Source of the DNA: Hyphochytrium catenoides
Taxonomy: Eukaryota > Sar > Hyphochytriomycetes > Hyphochytriales > Hyphochytriaceae
DNA: 64,000 bases
Reading direction: 5' to 3'
Assembly (NCBI GenBank): GCA_900088475.1
Contig: FLMG01000971.1
Location: 54,597-118,596, forward strand
Shown one piece after another: positions 48,901 through 61,376 of the stretch; the stretch's first letter is position 1; every line of letters begins with the position of its first letter. The notes under the pieces were generated by a model that searched no databases, was not told the DNA's origin, and saw only the letters and a list, made by a program, of their open reading frames with translations. Both the position numbers and the translations under genes were made by a program.

Positions 48901-51900
48901 GTCCCTGCTAACCTGCACCTCCTTCCTAACCGCGAGTAACTGGGCTACGCTTCTCTGTGCAAATTCACAAGAGCTCTTCAAGCTGTTCCGTGTTTCCTCC
49001 AAAGCCTGCTGGACCTCAATCAACCTCTCTTCTGCATTCATAGGACGGCCACTCGTATCCATCCCAAGTGCCTCTGTTCAGAGCAAGACTATCAGCAAAT
49101 TGGCTAACAATGTGAACAGATGAAGAAGTTAATAGATGAAGAAGTTAATTGGGCAAGCTCCGACGCAGGGATTACAAAGGAGACACTCCTTAGACGGAAA
49201 CATTTGTAGCCATAGATGACGCGACCACCTCATCAGTGCAATTGGTAGATAACGCAAATACTTAACCTCCATCTCCTGCCATGTATGACAGCTCTGGAGA
49301 TGCTTTAGTTCTTCATCCATTCCATCCTCCCACTTTTCTTACCTGCATCATTTTTGTGTTGTTCATAGAACTGATGCTCTTCCTGCAGTATCTCTTGCGT
49401 CATCCGCTCCACCTTGGCAGCTCTGTGCAGTACCTGCGCAGTTAAAGATCATTATTAGGAGATTGCGTAGGTAATAAGAACTGGAAAACAAACTGCACAA
49501 GCTTTAGGAAAGGGTTGCAGAAAGATCTAAAGAGAGCGCAAGGACCTGCGGGTCTACCAGCCAGATTGACCGAACAGAAGAAGAATATTAGGCCCACGGA
49601 GATAGAGGCGTGTTAATAGATAGCGAACTAATAGCAGTAGAGGCATTGAGGTACAACCATAAGTAGGTGCTCGAATGTCATCTCAAGACAGCTGCAGAAT
49701 TCTTCCGCCTGAAGCGCCTTAAGCTGGGAGGCCACCTTTGAGTCCGCCTCCTTGTCCTCTACCACGTCAGAGGTCACGCTAACAAAGCAGACGGAGCAAA
49801 AAAAGGTAGTAAGGAGACCGGTAAGGTACAAAGAAGGGGAAAGAGCTAGATGGATGATGTCCGCAGCTAGGCAAGCTTCTAGCAGTTACCTGCCCTCCGC
49901 TGTGCTGGCGCTGGTCTCAATAGTCTCTGAAACAACGGTGCGCACAACAACCTTCACCTCGTTATTCAGCCTCCCTCCGTATTTTTGGAGAACCAGGCGC
50001 AACTTCCCAAGCCGGCTAAGGCCTCGGATAAGAGGTCGAACTACCTTCTCCAGGTTGTCATAGGAGGCAGAATGGCGCCCAAGGGTTGGGTCTGGGCTTG
50101 AAGGTTCTGCAGCGTCAAGGGTGGGGAGGGGTAAGGAGCGAGGGTATTCGAGTTGATACGTTTACGGAGAGACATGGAGGGAAATTTAGCAGTGATGATA
50201 AAAGTTCAGGAAGAGGAAAAACATAGAACCTTCTAGGACGGTCAAGAAAAATGAGGTGAAGGGACAGGGTGACCCTTGATCGGGGTTACAATGAGCCTAG
50301 TAGGCACAACTACAGACAACTTCGAGCGAATGATGAGACTAGAATCAAAAGCCTTCCGGACATAAATTCTCAAGGTGCAGGCAAGCGAAGTTGACTTACC
50401 ATCATGCACGTCGTCCCAGTCCTGAGAAACAGATATCTTTATAAAGTTCTCAGACATCTGATTGACCAAGAACTCCGTAAAGTCCTCCAGCTGTCGGGCA
50501 ACATTTTTAACGCAGTGAACACCAGAGAGTGAAGAGGATAAAATATTCGTCGAGACGCCAATCTGATTGATAGCAGCAAGATAGTCTCCGTTCTGGAAGA
50601 GCGCTTGAATGGCTTGAGGCGCTTGGCGAACCTAAGAAACGAACCGCTAGAGTGAGGAGATGCGGGATGCTTTGTTCTGAACAACGACATATCGCGGGTG
50701 CTAACAACCATGGAAACTCATGATTGAGACCACAGATTGAGCAAGTAATGATATCACGGCGTAAAAGGGCTACAAGTTTCTCTTGCTTGTAAAAGGATTG
50801 GCAGGGCCCTCTTGTCTGTGATAGGAAGAGCAAGCCCTTCTTGTTTATGAGACGAAGAGCAGAGGAAGGGGAACCCGGCCCCCCTTGTAATATCTCCTCA
50901 ACTGACCTCCTCAATCTGAATAAGCTTATCATAGAGAATGTTTAGCTGTTTATGGCGCCCACTGAGGCGCGCGACCTTCATGGACTTCTCAAAGAGAGCA
51001 CCGTGGATGTTCTTTACGTTGTCCCTGCGAATTGAGTTTAAAAAATGAGTTCGTTAAACCCACGCTTAGAGAAGAAGGCAGAATGAGGAATCGACTGAAG
51101 AAAGAACACAGGCCGACGAAACAATAAAGGCAGTGGAATAAAACGGCTCACCTCAAGTGGGCCACATCCTGGCAAGCACCGCTGACATCAGTCTTGATGT
51201 CATCGTGGCCCGAGATGGCATGGATGAGGAACTCAGACCGATTCTCTAACTTCCTCAACAGACTTGCTTCCACAACATCTAGGTACACTGACAGCTGAAA
51301 GCAACGGGCAGGATATTAGATAGCGAATGGTCTCGACATCCTGATGGGGCTTATCAGGCCTGACTTGTCTCGTGCTAATTGTGGAGAGAAGAAGTCCGTG
51401 GATAATGGAAGGGCAGAAGCATTTGAGGAAGTGAGTCTGAGCCAGAAAACCGGATCATCCATGGACTACCCTTTCTTCAGTCAGAGCTCAGAAACGCCGC
51501 TTATAAGAGGGTACATGCACCATTATCTTTGCGGATGAGGGCAATATAGTGGATTAATACCTGTTCCTGCATCTCTGTATTGGGCTTCTGCAAGTTGGCC
51601 TCAAATGTCTTGGGGTCCCTCATGTCATAAGCCTCAGAAAAATAAAGCGCTGGGACCATGGAAAAGCAACGTGCTATCTGGCGATCCACTTAAATATTCC
51701 CATACAACGGATATGGTAAGATAGAGGAGAGAAAAAGAGACACAAGGAGTGAGGCAGATAAGTAAGCAAACGGGGATCGGCTGTGGGAAGGATCGCGCAA
51801 GAGAGAGAGAGAGAAGGCGAGATAGCAATGCAGCATCTGCGGGCATAGTCATGTATATAGGAAGGCTCCACAAAATATTCTCTGAGATCGAGTTAGAAAA

Positions 51901-53150
51901 ACAGGGTGACAACAGAGAAGGTCCTGGCCTCTCTGTTAAGGGTTTCCCGTCCCTTGTGTTCAGGATGCTCAGTTATCATGGCCAGGTCATAAGCTCTCGC
52001 TCCGTTTACCTTCTGCCTCCTGTGAGGTTTGTCGTGAGGCCTCATCGCCTTTGTTTCCTTCGTGATTGCTTGTAAAAATCCTTGCATGCTCTGCAGTTTT
52101 GGCAATGTAGCTGCGGAAATCATCGAAGTTGACCAAAGGGAGAGGAGGACCAGGAGGAAGAGGAGCAGGAGTCTCGCTCTGTGTGCCGAAGATACTATCG
52201 AAAGCTCGTGCCTCCTAACAATCGGAAGAGCGGATATTGTGAGCTGGCTTTGCGGTGGTAATAGCAGTTAATGTGAGAGCGTTTTGCCCAGAGGAGACTA
52301 GTAGCACGAGAGAAAGGAAGACGGAGTAACCCGAAGGCAGCACCAGCCCGAGAGCGGTCATCTAAAGGTGGGAGAGAAAGCAAGAGCAAGAAAAGGCATC
52401 GATAGTTGCAGCGAGATTGGGATCAAGGATAGAACAAGATACGAGGACTGATGGAGTCTGACCCTTGGATTGATGAGCACGGACTGTAAGTTATGCCCTG
52501 TTTGCAGCAGATAATCCTCGAACTGAATTAGCGGTTGCTCAAAACTCTTTCCGCTAGGAGAATCCTACAGCGAGCAGAGTGCAAAGCAACCATCAGCGCA
52601 AGGAAGAGCAAGAAGAGACCCAAAGGCAATCCTTGAGGAATCGAGAACCAATAGAGTATCTGCCCTCCTATAGATAGAGATGATGCAACCCAGGTCATCG
52701 AGAGAGAGGAAGTGGTAGGCTGCGAAGGCAAGCTGCAGACGATGAAAGCAGGGGGGAAGGTAACACCCGTCTAGGATAAGCGAAAGGAAGAGACCTGGCT
52801 GAAGAGTGTCGGGAAGACAGTAGGATTGATCCTTCCATTGTTGGGAGTGGAAGGCGGGACACCTATACTCCGGGAAGGGTCCCGCGTGATACCATGAGCG
52901 GACATTCTTCTCGTTCTATATTGTCCTCCACTTAGAAGAAGGAGGAGCGCTGGTGTCCAGAGCAAAAGAGTACGAGGAGACAGAGCCGCAGGCCCCGGCT
53001 TCCTGTCTAGACTTCTGGCATAGCGTCTTTTAGATAGTCGCAAGAACGTACACTTCGGATCCACCTATTCTTCCCCTATAGTAAAGCTGGATAGGCCCCC
53101 AACGGAGGCACTTCCTTACCCATCTTCTTTAGAATAGCTCTGATCAGGCC
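45972..53150 (-). CDS. VPS54: VPS54, GARP-complex subunit
   Basis: A gene of about 20 exons; stop TAA at 45972. From the 5' side: a low-complexity Pro-rich part, IQFEDYLLQTGHNLQ and a PLVNFDDFRSYI segment, then the conserved VPS54 N-terminal half (MRDPKTFEANLQ; YLDVVEASLLRKLENRSEFL; DNVKNIHGALFEKSMKVARL; PQAIQALFQNGDYLAAINQI; QLEDFTEFLVNQMSENFI). Next come a middle helical region (KLWDVCMRFILEIEQM; RFLDLHHESQKSALLE) and the C-terminal domain (ARQLFNSKTTQLVLGAGAMQ; CLGLVLAELPHIKAALAVHL; VVVKGTVTLHKVLAQFLPPE). GARP tethers endosome-derived vesicles at the trans-Golgi; VPS54 is its specific subunit. The first exon, near 53110-53150, is a guess, and the start codon is not pinned down. Confidence 0.85.
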
Positions 53151-53438
53151 GCTGCCACGAGCAGGAGGAAGGAAACACACGCCGGAGATAGCTAAATGAT
53201 CGACGGGAAGCTTGCTGCCTGGTCGCTGCAGGGCATCTGAGGCTGGCCCTGGGATTCGTTATAGAAGGCAGTAGCAGCTATAGGAAGGTAAATGCAGATG
53301 GCAGAATCAGAGGCGCTGCCATTGGAGGGTAGAGCGGGGACAGGAAGGCAGACTGATGAGCGACTGAGGGAAAGACAGCGCGGCAGACCAAGAGGCGTGG
53401 AGAAGAAGAAGGTCAGAGGAGTGAGAGAAGCAGAGTGA

Positions 53439-53490
53439 AAAGGAGAGAGAGAGAGAGAGAGAGGGAGAGAGACAGAGAGAGAGAGAAGAG
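53439..53490. repeat. GA microsatellite upstream of VPS54
   Basis: An almost perfect GA run of about 50 bases, 300 bases upstream of the first VPS54 exon, in the same relative position as the GA tract before the M16 gene. Confidence 0.85.
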
Positions 53491-54022
53491 GAAGGATATG
53501 AGACAAGGAGCAACGGTTCTACAGTAATATGCCTGATCGGCTCCTATCAGTCCTACTTAGTACCTCAATATCATCCGTAATAATGTCGCCCATCATCGTT
53601 TTTCCTTCTCTGCTTTGTCATTTCCTGCCATCCTCATCATCTCTTGGTCTCTCTCTCTCTTCTTATTTACATGCCGAGCACTTGTGCCTTCTCCTATTCT
53701 CCTGCACCACCGACGTGCACCACTACCGATCCTGGGAGATGCCACAGGCTGTTAATAAGTCTATGATGGACCTTGTTATTATAGATCTGACTAGGCTAGC
53801 GCGGTCTGACAAAAGTTAAAGCCTGATAGCATGGAAGAAAGTTCAAGAGAGAAGTTTAAAAAGCACCTAGCAGAAGTGCCCCACAAACGTTATTGTGGAG
53901 TTTGAAGCAGGGACAACAACCAGGGACCAATGCCGTTAGTGCACATATGAGAAAGAGATTAAAAGAGAGAGAGTGAGAGCAAGATTAAAGGTCAGAGTGT
54001 TCCTTTCTGTGTGCTGCTTCGC
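53491..54022. other. intergenic, VPS54 5' side
   Basis: No gene supported between the GA tract and the stop of the CBM20 gene; short ORFs only. Confidence 0.4.
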
Positions 54023-55276
54023 CTAGGAGTTGGCCTCTTCAGAGGGCTTGTTTACGACCCACTCATCAATGAACTCAAGCTCTCCAGGACCAGAAGGAAG
54101 GTCTCGATGCTTGTTGAATCCACCCTCCCACTGCACTGAGCCATTCTCGATCATGATGTACTTGTACTCTAGATGCGGTCGATCTTCCCTCACGTCAAGC
54201 GTTAGGCGACCTATCCAGGTCTCTATGTCCACTCTTTTCAGGAGCAAAGCGTCATAAGGATTCCAATTGCCAAGTTCAGGAACCGAACCGACTACATACA
54301 AATCTTGACCCTTCTCCGCAGCAAAACCCCTCAGCTGGAATTTGATCCGTACAGACTTTAGAGAGCTTTGAGTCTGTTCTCTTCTATCTTCCCGACCTGC
54401 TGGGCTGATAGGAGTACAGTTTGTGCCTTCTGCTGCTCTTTCTGTCTCTAATGGGCTTGCGAGGAATGCTCGAGATGCGGAAGGAGAGACGGAAGAGGAG
54501 GAAGTCTGAATCATGCAAGGAGCAGTGAGCTTGATGCTGATGCCTGAGCCCGCAGGGACCACAAGTTGGATGGTACCTACTGCCTCTGAGATAATAGATA
54601 TGGTCACGCTGCCTTCTCCTACTTTGCCTGCCACAGGAGCTTGAGATGCACCCTCAGCTATTTGCTGCCCTGAGGAAAAAGCAGCAGGCAGTTGCGCCAC
54701 AGCAGCTGCAGGAGACGTGGTGGGCGTGTTCTGCAACGAGGAAACGGCAGACGAAGGCTCCTCCGTCGTGGCTGTTCTCTGAGATGGAGAGATAGGCTTC
54801 TCTTTGACAGACTTACTCCACGCCTCCATCTCCGAAAAGCTGGGAACTGGTAAGAGCCGCTGCTCTCGTACTCGACCCTCTTCTTGCTCTACCCGAGACG
54901 GTGTTGATCCAGATGCGTCCAACGGCCACAAGGCGGGAGAAGAAAATGACTTTTGTCCCAATCGACCTGTCGAAGCTCTACTGGAGCTTCCCGATGGTGA
55001 TGATGACAAAGAGTTGGGTGAGGCTGTAGATGTTTCCGCCAGGTCGTGATCATCCAACTTTAGCATCTGCAGTTCTCTAGCATCTGTCACGATGGTGGGA
55101 AGCCTTAATCCTCTCTGTTTCTGGGATCTTCGTCTCCGATAGTGAGCCACGATCTCCTTCGGAGAGCCATCCTCGCTTGCCAGCATATCATCGAGAATCA
55201 TAATTCCTGGGTTGACTTTGAAACCAGGTGCTTGCGACCGAGCGTGCACAGGAGAAGTCCAACGATAGCTTGACAC
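54023..55276 (-). CDS. CBM20 starch-binding-domain protein with a long disordered N-terminus
   Basis: An open frame of 417 residues with stop TAG at 54023. The first in-frame ATG is near 55201 (residue 26); an upstream exon is possible because an acceptor (TTCTGAAG) lies just before 55276, and a minus-strand ORF starting at 55862 could supply an N-terminus. Residues 80-300 are Ser/Ala/Pro/Thr-rich and look disordered. The last 110 residues form a CBM20 fold: VRIKFQLRGFAAEKG, then DLYVVGSVPELGNWNPYDAL, W in IETWIGRLTL and YKYIMIENGSVQWEGG, holding the conserved Trp residues that stack on starch. No catalytic domain is attached, so it probably directs something to starch or glycogen or acts as a regulator; that is inference. 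It lies in the same orientation as VPS54, upstream of it. Confidence 0.85.
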   Translation of the reverse strand: MSSYRWTSPVHARSQAPGFKVNPGIMILDDMLASEDGSPKEIVAHYRRRRSQKQRGLRLPTIVTDARELQMLKLDDHDLAETSTASPNSLSSSPSGSSSRASTGRLGQKSFSSPALWPLDASGSTPSRVEQEEGRVREQRLLPVPSFSEMEAWSKSVKEKPISPSQRTATTEEPSSAVSSLQNTPTTSPAAAVAQLPAAFSSGQQIAEGASQAPVAGKVGEGSVTISIISEAVGTIQLVVPAGSGISIKLTAPCMIQTSSSSVSPSASRAFLASPLETERAAEGTNCTPISPAGREDRREQTQSSLKSVRIKFQLRGFAAEKGQDLYVVGSVPELGNWNPYDALLLKRVDIETWIGRLTLDVREDRPHLEYKYIMIENGSVQWEGGFNKHRDLPSGPGELEFIDEWVVNKPSEEANS

Positions 55277-58200
55277 CCTTCAGAAGCAAAACCACTCTTG
55301 TAAGAGTCTAATTGTTCTCTCTTTGGCAATAACGGGACAGAAGAAGAGCAAGAAACTCGAGTAGCCCCAAGTCCTTGTTAGGAAGTTGATGGCAACTGAG
55401 GGCCGATCTTCGAGTACTGTCGGCTTTTCGATGCAGCTGAGGACTTAGCCAGGCGGTGGACAGCCTTATAGGTTGATAGCGGAGTATTGGCGACGACGGG
55501 TTCGATGGAGGTGGATAATGCTGAACTGCTTGCCAGAAAGCGGGTGACAAAGACAGGTGAGGAAGAGTAATAAAAGGAAGCTAACGACCCAGCTGGGGAG
55601 CGAGAGAGAAAACGAAAGAGGGAGAGAGAGAAGGGAGGAGAGACCAGCCCTAAGGCCCCAAGGTCCCGTGGAGCCCAAGGCAAAGAGAAAGGAAGGGCAG
55701 AGCCAAAAGAAGAAGCGAAGAATCCGTGCGGTTGCTGCTGCTTAGCGCGCCATGCAAGGTGACACCGCGAGGGAGGTTCTTCCTGCTTTGTCCTTCGGTC
55801 CAAGGAGTAGAGAGGGACCTTGGCACTCGGTCTGCCGTGTCGTAATGGGAAGACGACTCCATCAGAATTGCTTTGTATTCCTGAGGATTAGCCCTTCATG
55901 TCATATATAATGCTGATATGTATATTCTGATTCTTAATAGAGAGGCTTGGTTGAATTAGGAGAGAATTGTCAAGAATGGGAATTTCTTCCCCACTAAATT
56001 TACACTTATTAGTAAATTAAAGTCAATTAAGCCGAATAACTATACAACAACCCACAAATAGTAGTAGGAGTTAGATGGATTTTCTTTGTCTGCCATCTTT
56101 CACAGCCACCATTGGCCAACTTCGACAGGCAGTGGATTTCTTTGTGAAGAAAGCCTCATTCTTTAGACCTGGCAAAGCAAGTTGAGGTTCTGGTGTTGGT
56201 CTCTCGCAGCCTAGGAAGCGGGATCACAGTCCATGATGGCCGTCGTGTGTCAAAGCTGAAAGGACACCGGAGAAGGAAGAGCTGCTGGATCTCTGCAGAT
56301 CTTAGCATTGCACCTGGTAACGGACTGGTATAGAGTATGAGGGAAGAGTAGAAAGCTTCTATCCCTTCTCTCTACTTCCCATTGCACTGTACGAAGATTC
56401 CATTGGCCTCGACGGTCATAGCCATCGGTCATAGCCATTTGCCACTATTTATTCCATTCAATCCTTCACCCGTTCATGAGAGGTGAGGTGGGGTGCCGTC
56501 AGCTCAAATCTTTCCTGTCGACCGGCTCCTAGTAACTATAATGTTAGGAAAGGATACCACTCACGATAAGAAGGCTGCAACCTGCTAAGCGTGCGTCATC
56601 GCTTTAGGAACTAGCATCAAGCAGGACGCCATAGACTTTCAAACTATTAACCTGGAAGATTGCGCACCCTATCAAATCGAGCAAGCTGTGGTCACTTTGC
56701 AAAATAGTCTCTTCTCCTGACGATGTCATCCCCATTTCTCCTAGTCACTAGGGTTCCTCGTTAATCCTTTGATGGCGTCGATCTTTCGTTTCGTCCCTCC
56801 CTGCTGTATATAAGCCAAGAGCTGGTGTCACCTCTTAGTGATATTGTTGGGATGATTTTAGCATGTAGAAGAGGTCTGCCGGTCCATTATAAAGGCATAT
56901 CGACAACGCTCAAATTGTACGAACAGGAGTAGTAAATGAAAGGCGGTGCGACGTTTTCTTGATGAGTAATTGAAGTGAGGAACCCCGCAACAGTTCGCAC
57001 TATGCATTCAATATGCGGACTGTCCAGCGTCAAAAGCTTAAAAATGACCGTTGGGTTCTCGTCCGCGGTTCTATAGCTTGCCTGCCACATGCAGTGGACT
57101 AGTGCTATAGCAGCGCTTATGGGTACCATGGCACTCTGCCTGGCTGCTTAGAGCCATGGATCTGCTCCGTGAGAACTGGCGGAATGGACCGTTGAGTGGA
57201 GTTGTTGGCCCTATGGAAGCCCATGCTTCCCATATCAGAGTTTCTCCTAAGTGCAAGGAGAGTATAAGTGTGGGAACACGCATAAGAATCGACGAAGGGC
57301 GAAAGCAGGGAAGAGTAAAGGCCTGAAGACCCATCTATCCTAGATACTGAGGTATGGCAGTAATAAAGCTGGGTGAATAGGACTAGAGAAAGCTCTCAAG
57401 CACTGGGCGCTAGGGTAAAACTGCTATGTGACGTGCGCGCGTCAATGGGAAAGAAGTAGAAGTCGTCTACCTCCTCTCTGGTGAGGCTATCCTGAGTTTT
57501 TTCGCGGATGCTGTGCTGACAGCTCCAGCCAGTGAAGGCATCTTTTTCCCAGGCCCGTCTACTCCGATTGAGAAGTTGTACAGCTCGCTGGCATGGCTTC
57601 CAATTTTGAAGTAAAGCTCCTCTGGTATTCTGTGTAGCAGCTAATCGGTCCGCACAATGCCGGCATGAAGGATGACGATGTCAGACTGCAATATCGGAGC
57701 TCATACCGACAGTCGAAACGAGAGCCCGACGAACAAGATTTATGCAGTGATATGAAGAGGAGCTGGAGGGATCGCGTAACGTGCGAACGTGGACAGTTCG
57801 ATAGAGTCATAACCAATAAAAGTACAGACTGCCCGAGGGAGGCAGACTAAGCCTAACGAGAAGGGAGAAGCTGCAAAGATTCTCTAAGTAAGAGCAGCCA
57901 AACGCTTTCGTATGAGATTACCTCAAAGGCGACTGTAAGTAGAAGCTTGGCGTCGGTAGTGGGAAGGGCCCGTAACTGAAGTAGGGCCATCGGACTGTCG
58001 GAGGAAGAAGGAGGTGCGTGAGCTGATAGAAGATGAATCGGAGTATTAAACCAATGGCGACATAAAAAGATAAGGAGTGATTGTCATGCAAATGCAGCGG
58101 GTAAAGGAAGCTAGCAGTATCCATGGCAAGACGTTGATTGAGCAAGAAGCCCAGAAAAGGGCGGAGAAAGACAAGAAAAACCATGACTGCGTCGATGGGT

Positions 58201-58323
58201 GATCAACAAGGAGTAATGCACATCGAGTGCTTCAGGCTCGAAATAGGGGCTTCTGAAAACCGCACGGATTCGAAAGATTTTGTCAAGAAGGATCAGAAGT
58301 CAGTCAGCAAAGTTGCATCTCAC
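55277..58323. other. stretch without a supported gene
   Basis: Contains the possible 5' exon region of the CBM20 gene (minus-strand ORFs at 55378-55862, part low complexity) and then about 2.4 kb with short ORFs only. The tail of the BUB2-like gene probably lies in 57.9-58.3 kb but I could not place it. A TATATAAG word at about 56810 is isolated. Nothing else seen. Confidence 0.4.
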
Positions 58324-60255
58324 TTTGGATGAGATAGCAACTTCTCTCGCATCAATATGCAGTGAGCGACGCAGACCAGTACGTTGAAGTGGACCCCAAA
58401 CGCCAGAAGCTGCAGAAGTTTTCTTTAGAATGCAATCCTAGCAACAAGGTTTTCCCACGGCCCCATAACCAGACAACCGGCGAAAGGAGTAGATGCATAG
58501 CGCCAGGAAGATTCTGATGGTCATTCGAGAAAGAATCATAGGCTAGAATGTGAAGGAAGCTGCAGGCGGAGGATCAAAGGATTAGAAAGGAAGAGCAGAG
58601 ACCAGGAAAAACGGAGCACACCAGCTGATGTGCTTAAACTTGCATAGATTAAAAACATACCGCATCCCACAAAATAAGAGCCTGATTCAACGGTGGAGCG
58701 CAAGCGAAAAGGCTCATAACCAAAGGAAAGGCATAAATAGTCGCTGCCAGGCCCTTGCTATATAGATATTTGTACAGCTCTGGGTCCACCTAAAGAGGCA
58801 CAAGAAGAAAGTCATTGAGGTTGTGCCACTTTTTAAAGGACCACGATATAAGGCTGAAGTGGAGACTATGGAACAGTGCAATTCTCGTGTTGCAAACGGA
58901 GACTTACACTCTCTAAACATTCATCCACTAACTGACATCCGGCGTGTACTCCCTCGAGATGTGGATCTACATAGCGTGGACATTTCTGTGTGATCAGCTG
59001 ATGAAAAGAAAAGAAGGCATCGACCTCAGGCATAACATAGAGAAGAGGGCCTGAGAGAATGTTCATCCCTTGCACGTAGCCGTGATAGTTCTGTTTGGAG
59101 AAGAGACTAGCACCGTCCGCTCCTTCCTTTTGGTTGTCTGTCTCCTACGAAGGCGGAGGGAAAGCGTCGGGCTATTATGTTAGAAGTCATTCAGTGCAGC
59201 TCCTTCAATAGACGCCTTCAGTCAATCCTCCACTACTGCCACTTTGTGCCTCTTCCTTTAACAAAGGTGTACCGAACACACATGTCCCCTACAACTCTTC
59301 CATTCTCCCCGCCATTAATATTATCCTATGGTATCCTAGCCTCCGGCGCCTCACCATGTAGTGCACAAAGGCGTTCAGAATCCTGGCTAACTTCTTTTCC
59401 GGTACCCTGACGGCAAACTCAGCATCATTCGTGAACGTCCTGAAAGTGTCATTCCGTATTTTCTCGTCGCAACGTGATGGTCCTTTCTGCACCAGACGTG
59501 CATATAGTTCAGCATCTAGGTCTTCTACGCCAAGAAGAATCTTCCATATGCAGCCCCGAAGAGAGCACTTTCCACCAGTGTACCCAAACGACGCTCTCTC
59601 TATCTCCGTCTCAGGAGGAAGACCGTACACAATAACAAGCCTGCGGAGCTCCATGAGACGACTCCGAAAATCAGCAGGCACTCTGACGTAGGCGCCTGAG
59701 AGGGAAGCAAATCAATAGATTAGGGGGACCCTATATCAAAAAGACACTGTGAATTGGGAAAGGGCCCTGGGTATGGACGAGAAACGAACGCAAAGGAGGT
59801 CGACTATGCATAGAGTTATGCTACGGGGGAGAAAGCGTGCAGGGGCCGGGATGGGGAGCAGTCCAGACGAAAGGAGAGAGTTGACGGATGCAAGGGTGGG
59901 CCCATGCGGAGCCACAAGGATCACTTCTAGATTAATGGAGCGCGAGCAGAATCGTACTATACCTTCTGAGCCTGGCTCTCCATAAAGAATCTCATGGTAC
60001 AGTAGGCGCAGCTAAAGCGTTAGGAATTAGGTTAAACCACTTAAGCAGTCGAGGGGGACAAATCAAGAGAGGAGAACATGTAGCCAAGAAAGAGAGACGA
60101 GAAGGCAGGAGCCATAGAGGAACATTAAAAAGAGACAGTTTGCAACAGATGATTGGCTGACGAAGACGCCAGAGCTGGCACTGACAGGACGAGGGGCAAT
60201 TTACCTCTTCTGGGCTGTACTCCTTCTGCTGAAACGCGGTGCCCTGATCACCCAT
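58324..60255 (-). CDS. BUB2: TBC-domain GTPase-activating protein, BUB2-like
   Basis: Start ATG at 60255. First exon MGDQGTAFQQKEYSPEE, then an exon near 59960-60010, 59355-59695, 58908-59090, 58661-58789 and 58324-58409, joined in phase. The TBC core is plain: SLRGCIWKILLGVEDLD, KIRNDTFRTF (the IxxDxxR arginine finger) and NYHGYVQGMN (the YxQ glutamine finger), then DPHLEGVHAGCQLVDECLES, VDPELYKYLYSKGLAATIYA and LLAFGVHFNVLVCVAHCI. Both fingers are kept, so GAP activity is likely. The LEGVHAG and ELYKYL blocks match the BUB2/Cdc16 group, which in yeasts acts with Bfa1/Byr4 on the Tem1-type GTPase of the mitotic exit network. A partner was not seen here. The C-terminal exon beyond 58324 was not resolved. 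Confidence 0.85.
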
Positions 60256-61376
60256 TACAACTTCCAAGAACGAGGGTTAAGTGGTTAAGGAGGAGCACGT
60301 CACTCCTGGGAAGCGTTACTGTTCCACATGAAGTTCACTCAAGATATGCCAGCATGCCATGCCGCTTGAACAAAATTGTCAGATGGCTTTAGGGGAGAGG
60401 TCCGCCTTCTCACGGTCGGGCGTCAGGGCCTCCGAGTACACTGACCAGCCCGGAGCCACTAGCACGGATGTTCCCTTGCAATGATGTCTCTTGAGCGGCT
60501 AGCGTGCTCCACTGTGCCTCAACAATGGACCTTTTGGGTGACTAAAGGACACTGTAATGGAGAGCGGAAGGATTCTGAGTACAGAGGACAGTACACCAGG
60601 AAGGTAAGGGGTCTATAGGAGAACGCAAAGAGGAAGTCTCCGTGTCTGGGATCGACGTGCCCGGAGGAGTATCGTCACACTTTGGTGATCGCGTGATCGC
60701 ACGTGATGTCGGTTCATGAGCTTCAGGCAGACGGTCCAGGTTGCACACGTCACGAACGAACAGCCATTACATCGTCCACCCATAACTCTACTAATGAATA
60801 TACAGGGCTGACTAGCAAGCGCCACACGTCACCGACGCACGACACAAACATCGAACAACCGCATGTTGACGCCAGCACAAACGCAATAACGGATTCGCTG
60901 CCAATTACTTGGATAAAAGATGATGCCGAGGGCCGAGAGTCTCCAGATGACGAGACAGTGGAAGATCGAGGGTCTCTATTACTGCTCGGGTTGCAAGAGT
61001 AAAGCCTGATCTGTGCTTCCTAGCAATCGCCTATGAAGTGGGGTCGCTTTTCATTTTATTGGCGAAGGTTAATATAGCTGACGAGGGAGGAGATAAAGCG
61101 TCGATGGAAGAGGACCAGTAGTCCTAATAGTATCTTTTCATTTTTTATAATAACCATTCATAAGACCTCTGTCTCGACGCCTGAAGACGAACTGGCAGTT
61201 TTGAGCACATTGTTGTTTGCAAACTCCAGGCGGTTACACTCTCGAAAAGACAGAATCTGTAGGTTTATTGTCATACAATGTGGTGCCAGTCGGGCAGCAC
61301 AAGAAAGCATCCCGACTGCGTAACCGATTAAATAGTCTGCTGTGCTCTCCGTTTTTTGACGAAACTGTCTCGGAAG
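60256..61376. other. intergenic between BUB2-like and ISCA2 genes
   Basis: Holds the 5' flank of the BUB2-like gene and the 3' flank of ISCA2. A plus-strand ORF of 99 codons at 60703-61002 (Ser/Thr/Asp-rich) has no motif; kept out for lack of support. Confidence 0.4.
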
